Shown here one piece after another: positions 32,869 to 43,000 of a stretch of DNA of 60,737 bases (the stretch's first letter is position 1; every line of letters starts with the position of its first letter). The translations under genes were made by a program, and so were the position numbers. Origin of the DNA: Sphingobacterium sp. UBA2700 (GTDB lineage Bacteria; Bacteroidota; Bacteroidia; Sphingobacteriales; Sphingobacteriaceae); the NCBI GenBank assembly GCA_002354335.1, contig DELI01000024.1, positions 103,700-164,436 on the forward strand, in the 5' to 3' direction. Below the pieces are notes generated by a model. That model did not search any database and was not told the DNA's origin. It saw only the letters and a list, made by a program, of their open reading frames with translations.

Positions 32869-34182
32869 ATGTACATTAATTCAGGAATGAGATTTCTACT
32901 GTCCCTGCTTGTGCTTGTATGCTTATGGAATTTTGGCTTTGCGCAATCAAGAAGCAACCAGCTGATCCAAGTATTAGTCACACCGAACAAAGCAGATTGG
33001 ACCTATGCCAACAATGAAGAAATAAGCTTTAACGTATCTGTCGTCAAGCACCAAGTACCTATTAAAGATGCTGATGTAAGCTATACCATCGGCTGGGAAA
33101 AAATGGAACCTTTGCAGTCGGGAAATTTGAAAGTCAACGGGTCGGAAGTTTCAGTTGGCAAACCCCTAAGGGGCGACAAGCCGGGCTTTATTCGCTGTGA
33201 GGTTAAATATAAGTATGACGGGCAAGAGTATAGGGGAATTGCCACTGCAGCCATTAGTCCGGATAAAATACAACCGACACAAACGCTCCCAAATGATTTC
33301 ATGGCGTTTTGGAACAAAGAAATCGATGCGTTAAAAAGTATCGCTTTAGATCCGAAAATGACCCTGCTTCCGGAGCTTTCAACCGCTACGGTAGATGTTT
33401 ACCATGTCAACTTCTCGAATATAAACGGCAGCCGAGTTTACGGCATTTTGTCCAAGCCAAAGAAAGCTGGAAAATACCCTGCAGTATTACAGGTGCCGGG
33501 AGCCGGCATCCGCCCTTATGCTGGTCTGGTGTCTGTAGCTGAAAAAGGCTTAGTGACGCTTCAAATCGGTATACATGGAATTCCTGTAACCCATGAGCTC
33601 GAATTATATAACTCGCTATCCGCAGGCGCATTAAGAAGCTATCCTTTCTTCAATCTAGCCGATAAGGATCAGTATTATTATAAGCGTGTTTACCTTGGTT
33701 GTATCCGCGCGGTCGATTTCCTAACGCAATTAGATGATGTCGATAAAAACAATTTAACCGTATGGGGCGGTAGTCAAGGCGGTGCCTTATCTATCATTAC
33801 CGCAGGTCTGGACAAGCGTATCAAACATTTGGTAGCCTTGTATCCAGCGCTAAGCGATGTAACCGGATATCTGCACAACCGTGCCGGTGGATGGCCGCAT
33901 ATGTTCAATAAACAGAATGCTCCTTTTATGGCGACGGATGCGAAGATTAAAAACTCCGCATATTATGACGTGGTGAATTTCGCAAGGCAAGTGAAAGTTC
34001 CTGGATTCTACACCTGGGGATATAACGATGAAACCTGTCCTCCTACCTCTTATTATGCTGCATATAACTTAATCAATGCTCCTCGGGAACTTTATCTGGT
34101 ACAAGAAACGGGACACTGGACTTTTCAAGAACAACAGGATAAGATACTATACTGGGTTTTAGAAAAAGCGAAAGTAAAATAG
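32869..34182 (+). CDS. Acetylxylan-esterase-like (AXE1 family) secreted esterase
   Basis: 437 aa; a second ATG at 32887 is a possible start. Signal peptide ending GFAQS, then an Ig-like N-terminal domain (about 32-135) and an AXE1/cephalosporin-C-deacetylase-type domain: LPNDFMAFWNKEIDAL, GSRVYGILSKPKKAGKYPAVLQVPGAG, and nucleophile elbow TVWGGSQGGALS with S302. FYTWGYNDETCPPTS carries the Asp and VQETGHWTF the His. Such esterases remove O-acetyl groups from glycans. It follows the other hydrolase after 63 bases and ends before a strong terminator; it appears to belong to the same glycan programme. Confidence 0.87.
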   Translation: MYINSGMRFLLSLLVLVCLWNFGFAQSRSNQLIQVLVTPNKADWTYANNEEISFNVSVVKHQVPIKDADVSYTIGWEKMEPLQSGNLKVNGSEVSVGKPLRGDKPGFIRCEVKYKYDGQEYRGIATAAISPDKIQPTQTLPNDFMAFWNKEIDALKSIALDPKMTLLPELSTATVDVYHVNFSNINGSRVYGILSKPKKAGKYPAVLQVPGAGIRPYAGLVSVAEKGLVTLQIGIHGIPVTHELELYNSLSAGALRSYPFFNLADKDQYYYKRVYLGCIRAVDFLTQLDDVDKNNLTVWGGSQGGALSIITAGLDKRIKHLVALYPALSDVTGYLHNRAGGWPHMFNKQNAPFMATDAKIKNSAYYDVVNFARQVKVPGFYTWGYNDETCPPTSYYAAYNLINAPRELYLVQETGHWTFQEQQDKILYWVLEKAKVK

Positions 34183-34240
34183 GAAGATGCTAAGGAATAC
34201 CATAATTGGTAAAACTAAGGCTTCCAGAAACGTGAAAGAT

Positions 34241-34276
34241 TGCCCAGGTCCTAAAAACCTGGGCATCTTCTTTTTT
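34241..34276 (+). terminator. Intrinsic terminator after the esterase gene
   Basis: A 9-bp stem (TGCCCAGGT / ACCTGGGCA), seven-base loop and a T-rich tail ending in six T. It closes the rightward part of the amino-sugar locus. Confidence 0.85.
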
Positions 34277-34349
34277 AGTATCCTAGGCTTCGAAATTTTG
34301 TGAATTAGCAGAAAACTGTATATTTAGAATCCCAAGAGAATTTTCAAAA

Positions 34350-35012
34350 ATGGAAGAGATCAAACAAATCCCGGAATTAACAGCAGAAGAAATAAGAGTT
34401 TTAGGATCCTTAATAGAAAAATCTAAAACCACTCCAGAATACTATCCGATGACGCTAAATGGATTGCAGACTGCCTGCAACCAGAAGACCTCTAGAAAGC
34501 CCGTCGTTCAATACGATGAAAGCACTGTGATTGCTGCCCTTGACAGCCTGAAAAGAAAAGGATTAATCTCTACGGTTGTTGGCGGAAGCAGCCGCGTGAC
34601 CAAATACAAGCATAATCTAGCGATTCAATTTCCCTTATTACCGCAAGAAGTAGCGGTTTTATGTTTGCTATTTTTGCGAGGCCCTATGACCGGCGGAGAG
34701 ATTAACAGCAATTCAGGAAGGCTTTACGATTTTGAATCGCTGGATGATGTTCAAGAACTGCTCAATAAACTTGCCGACGAGGAGCCTAAATACATACAGC
34801 AATTGTCAAAACGTCCAGGACAGAAGGAAGCACGCTATGTTCATTTATTCAGTCCATTTGACGAAGCAAGCTTTGACGATACGTTCAACTCGAGCGACAC
34901 GCCAGCAGCTTCTAATCGGATTGCGGCTTTGGAAGAACGCGTAGAAACGTTGGAGGATCAGCTGAGCAAATTGCAAACGGCATTCGATAAACTTATGGAA
35001 GAACTAACTTAA
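34350..35012 (+). CDS. YceH/DUF480 family protein
   Basis: 220 aa. Two winged-helix domains: LTAEEIRVLGSLIEKSKTTPEYYPMTLNGLQTACNQKTSR and FPLLPQEVAVLCLLFLRGPMTGGEIN are family hallmarks. The C-terminal 35 residues form a coiled coil (IAALEERVETLEDQLSKLQ), as in YceH homologues. The function is unknown; DNA binding or a regulatory role is suggested by fold only. The next gene starts six bases downstream, and the two appear co-transcribed. Confidence 0.9.
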   Translation: MEEIKQIPELTAEEIRVLGSLIEKSKTTPEYYPMTLNGLQTACNQKTSRKPVVQYDESTVIAALDSLKRKGLISTVVGGSSRVTKYKHNLAIQFPLLPQEVAVLCLLFLRGPMTGGEINSNSGRLYDFESLDDVQELLNKLADEEPKYIQQLSKRPGQKEARYVHLFSPFDEASFDDTFNSSDTPAASNRIAALEERVETLEDQLSKLQTAFDKLMEELT

Positions 35013-35018
35013 GCGATA

Positions 35019-36029
35019 ATGAAAAAGCTTCTTATTACGGCGCTATTTGCGTCTAGCCTTTTAGCCGCTGAAGCCCAACATTTTCATAATCTGGTTAAAG
35101 ACATCCCGTCGAGTTTTAGGGGATTGGAAACATATAAGGAAAATGTAGTTTGGGTAAGTGGCAGTAAGGGTACCGTCGGCAAATCTACCGATTTCGGTAA
35201 GACCTGGACTTGGGTGAATCCAAAAGGTTATGAAAATATGGACTTTAGGGATATTGAAGTGTTTTCAGCTAAAGACGCCGTAGTCGTCAGTGCGGGTAGT
35301 CCGGCCGTTGTATTACGAACTTCAGATGGCGGAAAGACTTGGAAAGAAGTTTATAGAGATGATCGCGCTGAGATCTTCTTAGACGGTATGGATTTTAATG
35401 GCAAGACAGGCTTTATTTATGGCGACCCTATCGATGGATCTTTCCAGCTTTTAAAATCTACAGATAAAGGAAAATCATGGAAAGACGTAAGCAAGCATAT
35501 TTTTTTATTGGCTGAGGAAGGTGAAGCTGGCTTTGCCGCAAGTGGATCCGGTATTCAAGTATTTCCAAATATCGTTTATATAGCCTCTGGTGGCAGATAC
35601 AGTTCTTTCTACAAACGGAATGAAAAAGAAAATAGTTTAGATGTCGTCGATGTTCCGATTTGGTCTGGAGAGGCATCCACCGGCGTATTCGCTATAGATT
35701 TTTGGGATCAGAACACTGGGGTTTTGGTGGGTGGAAATTACACCATGGATAAGGACAATAGAAATAATATTCTGTTAACAACGAATGCTGGCCGTTCTTG
35801 GACTAAGCCCAACATCCCCGTTGCTGGATATCGTTCCAGCGTAAAGTATATTAACAGGAATGTTTTAGTCGCTACAGGAACTTCGGGAACCGATTTATCG
35901 GTTGATGCCGGACAAACCTGGAGAACGATATCGGAAGCAAGTTTTAACGTGATAGCAAAGACGAAGTCTGGAAAATACATTTATTTGGCAGGCAGCAATG
36001 GTAATATTGAGCAGCTGCGCATCGATTAA
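35019..36029 (+). CDS. Secreted BNR/sialidase-like beta-propeller protein (Ycf48-like)
   Basis: 336 aa. Signal peptide MKKLLITALFASSLLAAEAQ. Five Asp-box (SxDxGxTW) repeats mark a beta-propeller: STDFGKTW, TSDGGKTW, STDKGKSW, TNAGRSW and VDAGQTW, spaced by about 40-100 residues. There is no sialidase RIP motif or catalytic Arg triad, so a binding or assembly role is likelier than glycosidase activity. Proteins of this form are often annotated as oxidoreductase or photosystem assembly-like, by fold only. It follows the YceH-like gene by six bases. Confidence 0.82.
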   Translation: MKKLLITALFASSLLAAEAQHFHNLVKDIPSSFRGLETYKENVVWVSGSKGTVGKSTDFGKTWTWVNPKGYENMDFRDIEVFSAKDAVVVSAGSPAVVLRTSDGGKTWKEVYRDDRAEIFLDGMDFNGKTGFIYGDPIDGSFQLLKSTDKGKSWKDVSKHIFLLAEEGEAGFAASGSGIQVFPNIVYIASGGRYSSFYKRNEKENSLDVVDVPIWSGEASTGVFAIDFWDQNTGVLVGGNYTMDKDNRNNILLTTNAGRSWTKPNIPVAGYRSSVKYINRNVLVATGTSGTDLSVDAGQTWRTISEASFNVIAKTKSGKYIYLAGSNGNIEQLRID

Positions 36030-36109
36030 CGTCAAAACCTTTCATGTTTCAGTTGAAGCTGCAACAAGGATAAAAGTTCTTTTTTGCGTTGAAAAGTTGA
36101 AATTTTCAG

Positions 36110-36155
36110 AAAAAAAATGGCCACGATAAACTAGGGCAAGTTTGTTCGTGGCCAT
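36110..36155 (-). terminator. Terminator of the small 88-aa protein gene
   Basis: 10-bp stem ATGGCCACGA / TCGTGGCCAT with an inner AAACT / AGTTT stem in the loop. On the minus strand it is followed by eight T (A run 36110-36117), giving a clear intrinsic terminator 66 bases after the stop of the minus-strand small gene. This supports that gene as real. Confidence 0.8.
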
Positions 36156-36220
36156 TAAAATCCATTGTTGTTAATCGTTGTTTTAGGAAGAGAGAATAAC
36201 AGGATTTTTATGCTCAGATA

Positions 36221-36487
36221 TTACCACAAAATTGATTTTTCAATATTTTCCACCTCCCATTCTTGCTTTACTTCGCCATCGTTGTCGGTTGGAGCAACAA
36301 CAGCAGAAGCTGTAGCTATACTGTCCTCCATCGGTAGTACGTCTAGAGTAATGCGTGGAGCAACATAGCGCTGTCTTTTCATTTCGAGCGTTGTACCCTC
36401 GAACAAGTTGTTCAATAGACTCTTGCTGTAGCTGAAACCCGCTTCTGCATCAGCGGAGAGGTTCAACAAATTCTTATTATTTTTCAT
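36221..36487 (-). CDS. Small protein of unknown function with a YxxPxI / ME-D-IA pattern
   Basis: 88 aa from 36487; an internal ATG at 36382 would give 53 aa (MKRQRYVAPRITLDVLPMED...). No signal peptide, no Cys, no transmembrane helix. The segment RYVAPRITLDVLPMEDSIATASAV followed by an acidic, Trp-containing tail (EVKQEWEVENIEKSILW) is like short Bacteroidota proteins I recall as a recurring but uncharacterised type; I cannot verify the family here. A dedicated terminator and long AT-rich flank argue for an isolated transcript. A precursor peptide or small regulatory protein is possible. No maturation or export gene sits beside it. Confidence 0.55.
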   Translation of the reverse strand: MKNNKNLLNLSADAEAGFSYSKSLLNNLFEGTTLEMKRQRYVAPRITLDVLPMEDSIATASAVVAPTDNDGEVKQEWEVENIEKSILW

Positions 36488-37015
36488 ACCTTAAATATAG
36501 TCGTCTTCACTAGCGAACACTAAAAATGTGTTACCGTTGCTTTACACAAATGTTATACTATTTTAATATTAAGAGAATGACATTAGTCACTAATATAGGC
36601 GGGCCATATCAGATTACCGCTTATCGATACTAAATTTTAAATATTAGGGTATTTTATAAATTATTAAACTATATTTATTCGAATTTTAGTAGATATCCCG
36701 CTACTAGCGATTCCTAGATTAGTCATCCGCATCATTGAAAAGAAGCGCGTTTAGCCAATATTAGTATGGCAAAGCTTGATATTCGAGTCAATATTATTCG
36801 ATATGCACTAATAATTGGCTACATAGGAAACTATGATATCTATAATGGAAAATAATTAATCCTATTAGGATTATAAATTACTATAAGTTGTACTTTTAAT
36901 AATTAAAAATTTTGAGATCAGTGATTTACCCTTATATCCGATGCCGTGTTATTCATTAGTCAGAAATTCTCTCATATCTGTGTAAAAACAATGTTCGCCA
37001 TCAGCATACAATCCA
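36488..37015. other. 528-bp AT-rich gene-free region with inverted repeats
   Basis: I see no credible gene. Short palindromes include TAATCCTATTAGGATTA near 36855 and a longer inverted repeat TAGCCAATATTAGT / ACTAATAATTGGCTA at 36752-36821. The first bases hold the upstream region of the small minus-strand gene. Confidence 0.45.
36752..36821. repeat. Inverted repeat with 14-15 bp arms and 41-base loop
   Basis: TAGCCAATATTAGT (36752-36765) and ACTAATAATTGGCTA (36807-36821) are reverse complements except for one extra base. The loop has further partial symmetry (GATATTCGA / TCGATAT). No T run follows. It could be a structured RNA, a protein site or an old mobile-element remnant. Confidence 0.5.
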
Positions 37016-38368
37016 TTAGCGATATGGATGTACCCAGTTGGGTCTATATGTTCTTCTTAACAGATGTGTCGCTTCCGCATCACCTATGCACACTTTTTGT
37101 ATTGGATCATATTGAACTGCTCGTCCTAATTGCATCGAGACATTAGCAAGAATGCAAGATGCTGTAGAAATATGCCCTTGCTCGATATCAGCAATCGGCA
37201 GGTGGTCCTCCTCTATCGCCGACAACAGGTTTTTCATGTGCTGCCTGGTTGCGGGAGCTGAATTCAACTCAATACGCGGCTCCGTCAGATCCTCAGGAAA
37301 TGTTTCTTTTTCGAGCACAACATCCTTCCTAATCATTTCTCCTTTTATAGGTGTGAACTCATATTTTAAGGTGCTTCCTTTCAGTGTTCCTTTATCGCCA
37401 TAAAGTATAAACGCCCAAGGGAACTCCGGATCGGTTGGTCGCCCCCAAGTCCGATGCTGCCATACGCAGTTCAAGTTATCATATTCAAATATCGCAGTCT
37501 GCGTATCGGCAATATTAGCTTTTCCCTCCTTCTGCACATAAATTCCGCCATTCGCATGTATTCGCTTTGGCCATCCTAAGCCTAGCATCCATCGAACAGT
37601 ATCAAACATATGCACGCACATATCACCGGTTATACCATTACCATACTCCATAAACGAACGCCACCATCCTCCGTGGGGAAGATTATCATAGGGCCGTAAT
37701 GGAGCGGGACCCGTCCATAATTCGTAATCCAGAAAGTCAGGCACGGGTTTCACATCCGGATTTGAATTGTTGCGCATATGATAATAGCAGCACATCTCTA
37801 CATGGGAGATATTCCCGAGCAAGCCCTTATCCACAATTTGCTCTTTAGCTTCGATCATATGTTCTGTGCTTCTTCGTTGCGTTCCGATTTGAACTTTTCG
37901 ATTCAAGCGTCGCGCCGTTGCCAGTATAGCTTCGCCTTCTAAAACATCCACAGAGATGGGCTTTTGCAAATAAACATGAGCGCCAGCCTCCATCGCCGCG
38001 ATAGCCTGCAGCGCATGCCAATGATCGGGCGTCCCTATCAAAATGAGGTCAAATCGATGTGCAGACAGCATCTCTCGGTAATCGCGATAGGTTTTAGGAG
38101 TATTTTTTGATTTCTGCCGTTCACTAATCAGCCGAGCTGCCTCCTCCAGATTTTTGCTGTCTACATCACAGACCGCCAATACCTCCACATCACGCACCTG
38201 CAATAAGCGGAACAAGTCGCTCTTCCCATACCATCCAGCGCCAATTAGCCCCACCTTATTAACAGCTTTGAGGGTATCTCCTTTAAGCATGGTTGGCAAT
38301 GCAGAAAGACTGAGAAAGGCTGAGCCAGCAACAATGAAATCACGACGATTTAGATTCAAGTTGTTCAT
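37016..38368 (-). CDS. Gfo/Idh/MocA family oxidoreductase (exported)
   Basis: 450 aa from the ATG at 38368, chosen because it opens a Tat-like leader (LNLNRRDFIVAGSAFLSLSALP) and clears the divergent sigma-factor gene; an earlier in-frame start at 38452 would overlap it. Rossmann motif VGLIGAGWYGKSDLFRLLQ, then LILIGTPDHWHALQAIAAM and HVYLQKPISVDV with the conserved KP. GNGITGDMCVHMFDTVRWMLGLGWPKRI is the family's catalytic-helix region. The substrate is likely a sugar or derivative, unknown. It is divergent from the fecI gene, possibly belonging to that locus. It is the third Gfo/Idh-fold protein in the window. Confidence 0.88.
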   Translation of the reverse strand: MNNLNLNRRDFIVAGSAFLSLSALPTMLKGDTLKAVNKVGLIGAGWYGKSDLFRLLQVRDVEVLAVCDVDSKNLEEAARLISERQKSKNTPKTYRDYREMLSAHRFDLILIGTPDHWHALQAIAAMEAGAHVYLQKPISVDVLEGEAILATARRLNRKVQIGTQRRSTEHMIEAKEQIVDKGLLGNISHVEMCCYYHMRNNSNPDVKPVPDFLDYELWTGPAPLRPYDNLPHGGWWRSFMEYGNGITGDMCVHMFDTVRWMLGLGWPKRIHANGGIYVQKEGKANIADTQTAIFEYDNLNCVWQHRTWGRPTDPEFPWAFILYGDKGTLKGSTLKYEFTPIKGEMIRKDVVLEKETFPEDLTEPRIELNSAPATRQHMKNLLSAIEEDHLPIADIEQGHISTASCILANVSMQLGRAVQYDPIQKVCIGDAEATHLLRRTYRPNWVHPYR

Positions 38369-38441
38369 AGGAAAAGGTTTATCGATTATTCTAATATAAT
38401 TAAAATTAACTACATTAGCATACGTATTACCACGCCTAATT

Positions 38442-38981
38442 ATGTTTACCAACCAACGCTTTGACTCCCGTGAGTTTGAAAGACTATTCCAGCAATGGAA
38501 TAGAAAGGTGTATCATTACGCGTTTTCCAAAACCAAATCAACCTATATTGCCGAGGAGACTGTACAGCGTGTGTTCATTAAATTATGGCAAAACATAACT
38601 CAGAAAACCGTTTCTAGCTCCATCGATTCGCAAGTATTCACTATTACCCGTACAACCCTGCTGGATATTTTAAAGGAGGAATACCGACGAAAGCATGCTA
38701 TGGAACGCTTTCCACAGGCATCCCACACCCCGCATGGGCTGGCTGAGCTCGAAAGGAAAGAAACCGAAGGCAAAGTCGAGGAGCTTATTGATCAACTGCC
38801 CCATATGCGGAAGCTTGTATTTAAGTTGAGCAGATTTGAGCAGCTCAACTATAACGAGATTGCCGAAAGACTCCATATTTCGCCTCGCACAGTAGAAAAC
38901 CATATCGCACTCGCACTAAAAACCCTCCGTAAATCCTTTTCTAATTTCCTCATCCTCTTTATTCTATTGCGATTGTTATAG
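38442..38981 (+). CDS. FecI-like ECF RNA polymerase sigma factor
   Basis: 179 aa. Region 2: FERLFQQWNRKVYHYAFSKTKSTYIAEETVQRVFIKLWQN (about 12-52). Region 4: LIDQLPHMRKLVFKLSRFEQLNYNEIAERLHISPRTVENHIALALKTLRK (about 115-165), with a helix-turn-helix. A hydrophobic tail (FLILFILLRLL) is typical of Bacteroidota FecI-like factors. It directs transcription of the downstream SusC/SusD pair in response to the FecR partner, by family precedent. FecR follows after 65 bases. Confidence 0.93.
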   Translation: MFTNQRFDSREFERLFQQWNRKVYHYAFSKTKSTYIAEETVQRVFIKLWQNITQKTVSSSIDSQVFTITRTTLLDILKEEYRRKHAMERFPQASHTPHGLAELERKETEGKVEELIDQLPHMRKLVFKLSRFEQLNYNEIAERLHISPRTVENHIALALKTLRKSFSNFLILFILLRLL

Positions 38982-39046
38982 CATAACTAAAAAAATATTA
39001 TTCGTTCTTAGGGGTACTTTGAGTTTCAGTCGTATTTATCATAGTT

Positions 39047-40069
39047 ATGACACGAGACCAATTTGAAAAATACCTCCAAGGCAAATGTAATGAGCAAGAA
39101 ACCGCTGCGATAGAACGTTTCTTGCAAGAGAAAGACATGAATCTCGATGAATTTCTTTCAGCTTCCGATTGGAATTTGGCGCATGATACGCATTACACGC
39201 AAGAAGATCAACTAAAGTCCAATATACGCTCAAGAATAGAATTCCAAAGGCATAGAAGCAAGCGTTATGTTGCCATGATTAGTACGGCGGTTGCTGCTGT
39301 GCTTCTGATCATTATGGGCGTCGTGAACCGACTATATCAAGACAAGGCTCCTACGCTCCCACTTGTTCAAGAACACGCAAAAACTAATGTTCCTACCGCC
39401 CCACTGGTCGGTAACCTCTTTCACATTAACTCAACGAACCAAGACATGGAGATATATTGCAGCGACAGCTCCAAGATCTTGTTAGCGAAAGGTTCCGAAG
39501 TTCGATTTGCCGAAGACTTCAGCGGACTGAAGGAACGGAAGATCGAACTGAAAGGCAAAGCAACCTTTCGAGTAACAAAAGATAAAAACCGGCCATTCCG
39601 CGTGTTCTCTGATAAATTGATAACGACTGCCCTCGGCACAACATTCTTAGTCGAAGAAATTTATGGACGCACAACCCGGGTTCAACTGATTGAAGGTAAA
39701 ATCGATGTTAAAGAACGCGATCGAAAGAGCGAAAAGCCTATCCAAAAGGTGTTTGAACAAACCGGAGAAATTGTTCTTGATCACCTGCAACAAAAGATTA
39801 TTTCCGAGGTCAAAACGGTGAACAATCAATACGATCGTAAAGGATTTTACAAAGAAGAACATGGGAAGATTATCATTAAAAATATTCCAATAAAAGATTT
39901 ATTAAATATTCTAGAGCATAATTTTAACATTAAGTTAAAGTCAGATTCTTACCTTGCGCCCAATTTCTATTTCAGTGGGACGTTCAAGGAAACCCCAGAT
40001 GCCTATGCAGATATCATTAAAGAGATTAACTATTTGCACAAAACGGACATCGTCGTATTGAAAAATTAG
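39047..40069 (+). CDS. FecR-family anti-sigma factor
   Basis: 340 aa. N-terminal cytoplasmic anti-sigma domain (about 1-70, DQFEKYLQGKCNEQETAAIERFLQ), single transmembrane helix at about 76-97 (MISTAVAAVLLIIMGVV), then a periplasmic FecR domain (EIYCSDSSKILLAKGSEVRFAEDF; KATFRVTKDKNRPFRVFSDKLITTALGTTFLVEE) and a C-terminal secretin/STN-like domain (GKIIIKNIPIKDLLNILEHNFNIK). It holds FecI inactive until a signal arrives from the outer-membrane transporter. It sits 24 bases before susC. Confidence 0.94.
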   Translation: MTRDQFEKYLQGKCNEQETAAIERFLQEKDMNLDEFLSASDWNLAHDTHYTQEDQLKSNIRSRIEFQRHRSKRYVAMISTAVAAVLLIIMGVVNRLYQDKAPTLPLVQEHAKTNVPTAPLVGNLFHINSTNQDMEIYCSDSSKILLAKGSEVRFAEDFSGLKERKIELKGKATFRVTKDKNRPFRVFSDKLITTALGTTFLVEEIYGRTTRVQLIEGKIDVKERDRKSEKPIQKVFEQTGEIVLDHLQQKIISEVKTVNNQYDRKGFYKEEHGKIIIKNIPIKDLLNILEHNFNIKLKSDSYLAPNFYFSGTFKETPDAYADIIKEINYLHKTDIVVLKN

Positions 40070-40093
40070 AGTACAAACTAATATTGATTAATT

Positions 40094-43000
40094 ATGAGTA
40101 ATTATTTACACAAGAAAAAAGGAGTGCTAACGGCATTCCTACTCCACTTTTCTCGACCTAAGAGCACATGGGGACTGCACATGGCACTCTGCGGCGCAAT
40201 GAGTATGAGTGTGCAAGTCGGAATGGCCCAAAGCAGCGCAAGCGTTAATGGTGTCGTGAGAGATGCTAATGGTAAAGCAGTAGAAGGTGTCACGGTTGTC
40301 ATTCAAAATAGAGCGCAGTCGTTTAGACAGACCACCGTTACGGATGCGGCAGGAACGTTCAACTTCAGTCAGATACCTGATGGACAAGGCTATAGCTTTA
40401 CCTTCAATTCCCTAGGATACAGCTCGAAAACATTAAGCGATTATAATATCAAGGGGAATGATAAAGTATCTTTATCCGTGACTTTAGAGTCTAGTGCTGA
40501 GAACCTGGAAGAGGTTGTAGTAACCGCTTTGGGTATCAAGCGCGACAAGAAAGCCTTGGGCTATACAGTTGCTGAGCTTAAGGGCGACGAGTTGACCAAC
40601 GGTAAAGAGGCGAACGTAGCGAATGCCTTATCAGGCAAAGTGGCTGGCGTCCAAGTGAGCCGTGCCGCATCGGGTGCTGGCGGTTCTGCCAAAGTTGTTA
40701 TCCGCGGAAACAACTCCCTTATTGGAAATAGCCAACCGCTATATGTTGTTGATGGTGTCCCTATCGACAATCAAAACCTTTCTGCACCTTCTCAATGGGG
40801 AGGAACCGATTATGGTGATGGTATTGGAAATATTAATCCTGATGATATCGAAAGCATGTCGGTCTTAAAAGGTCCAAATGCTGCGGCACTTTATGGGCAA
40901 CGCGGTAGTAATGGTGTTATATTGATCACGACGAAGTCGGGAAAAGCGGGTAAAACCAATTTTAACTTCAACTCAGATTATTCGATTGGAACAGGACTGG
41001 TATTACCGGATTTTCAAAATGAATATGGCCAGGGATTGAATGGAACCTTCACCCATTTCCGTAAAGACGATGGAACTATCGTCTCTATGGCGCAAGCCAT
41101 TGCAAACAATTTCTCGGGGATTCCGAAAATGTCCGGCGGTCGCGATAGAACAACGCGCGCAAGTTGGGGAGCACGCATGGAAGGTCAGCAATATGAGGAT
41201 ATGTATGGAAATATCTTAGCATTTAATCCAGCGTCAGATACTTATAAAAGCTTCTTCCAAACCGAAAAACAATGGGTGAATAACTTAAGTGTCGATGGTG
41301 GAAATGAAAAAGTAAACTACCGTTTCTCTTATGCAAACACGAATGTTGACGGCTATATTCCTACGAATACATTAAACCGTAATAACTTCGGGCTTCGTTC
41401 GCAAGCGAAGATTACCGATAAACTACATATTGATGTAAAAGCTAATTACATCATCCAACAAGCGGAGAATCGTCCGACAGTTTCTGATGCGGCGGATAAC
41501 CCTGCATACTTATTCATTAGTCAGCCAAGAAGCTTAAGCAATAGCATTGCTTCTAACTACAAATGGACAGCCGATGAGGTGAAAAAACAATTGGGCTTCT
41601 CTGCTGTGTATGAAGGATTGGAGAAGACCTATGCAACGAATAGTTCGACGGCTAACCCTTTCTGGACGATCAATGAAAACCATAATGAGGATCGTCGTGA
41701 TCGATTGATTGGCATGCTTAGATTATCCTACGATGTAATGCCATGGTTAAAACTATCGGCTACTGGTGGAACGGATTTCTATACGGATCAACGCTTTAGA
41801 TATCGTCCGATAAACACCTACCAAAGTTTAAATAAAAAAGGAGATATCCGCGAAGAGGTAATCCGCAGCAGAGAGGACAATTATGACTTCTTAGCAAGCT
41901 CTAACTTCGCAGCAAACGATGATATTAACTTAAGTTTCAACTTAGGAGCAAGTCATTTAAGCCGTTATCTTCGTTTAACAGGTAACTCCGGAAATCAGTT
42001 TATTGTTCCGAACCTCTACGTCATCAATAATACAACAACGAATACCTATCTTTTCGATTTGATCGAGTCGCAGATCAACTCGGCTTATATGTCCGGACAA
42101 TTTGCTTTCCGCGATTATTGGTTTGTAGATTTCTCTGCACGTAATGACTGGTCTTCTACCCTTTCTAAAAAGAATAATTCCTTCTTCTACCCTTCTGTAA
42201 GTAGCAGTTTGGTGCTTAGCGATGCATTCAACTGGAAATCGTCGACTATGCCGTATGCTAAAATCAGAGCATCTTGGGCGCAGGCTGGTAGCTCGGGTAA
42301 TCCATATCAATTAACTGGTGCTTATAGTCTAAATCAGTACACCCACGGCGGTATTCCCATGGCTTCTTACACCGAAATCATTCCTGACCCAGACTTAAAG
42401 AATGAGTTGACAACTTCCATTGAGGCAGGTGCAGACTTCCGATTCCTGTCTAGCAGATTGTCACTATCCTTTACCTATTACGAAGCACGTACGAAGAATC
42501 AGATCTTGGACGTCCCTATTTCACCATCGAGTTTGTATGTTAAGAATAGAATCAATGCGGGAGAAATTTCCAATAAAGGTTTCGAATTTGTCATTTCGGG
42601 TACCCCTGTAAAAACGGAGAACTTCGAATGGACAAGTCAATTCAACTTTAACAGAAACCGCAATAAAGTAGAATCACTTTATCCAGGCGTCGAAACGTTC
42701 CTACTAGCGACGGATAGAGGTATCAACGTTGTTGCAGAAGTTGGAAAGCCTTTCGGGCAATTGATCGGTACACAATTCGCATGGATTAAAGATGATGCTG
42801 GCAATCGCTTGATCGACCCAAATACAGGCTTACCGCTACGCACATCTGGTCGTGTAGAAACAGATTTAGGGAATGCCCAACCAGATTGGATTGGTGGATT
42901 CTCTAATAACTTACGTTATAAAGGCTTCACATTACATGCATTGGTTGATATTCGTCAGGGCGGCATTATCTTCTCACAATCTAACCGTGAACAGATTATC

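Noticed and set aside
36946..37146. Open frame of 66 aa partly inside the Gfo/Idh gene
   Set aside because: More than half overlaps the 3' end of the well-supported minus-strand oxidoreductase and it has no start signal.
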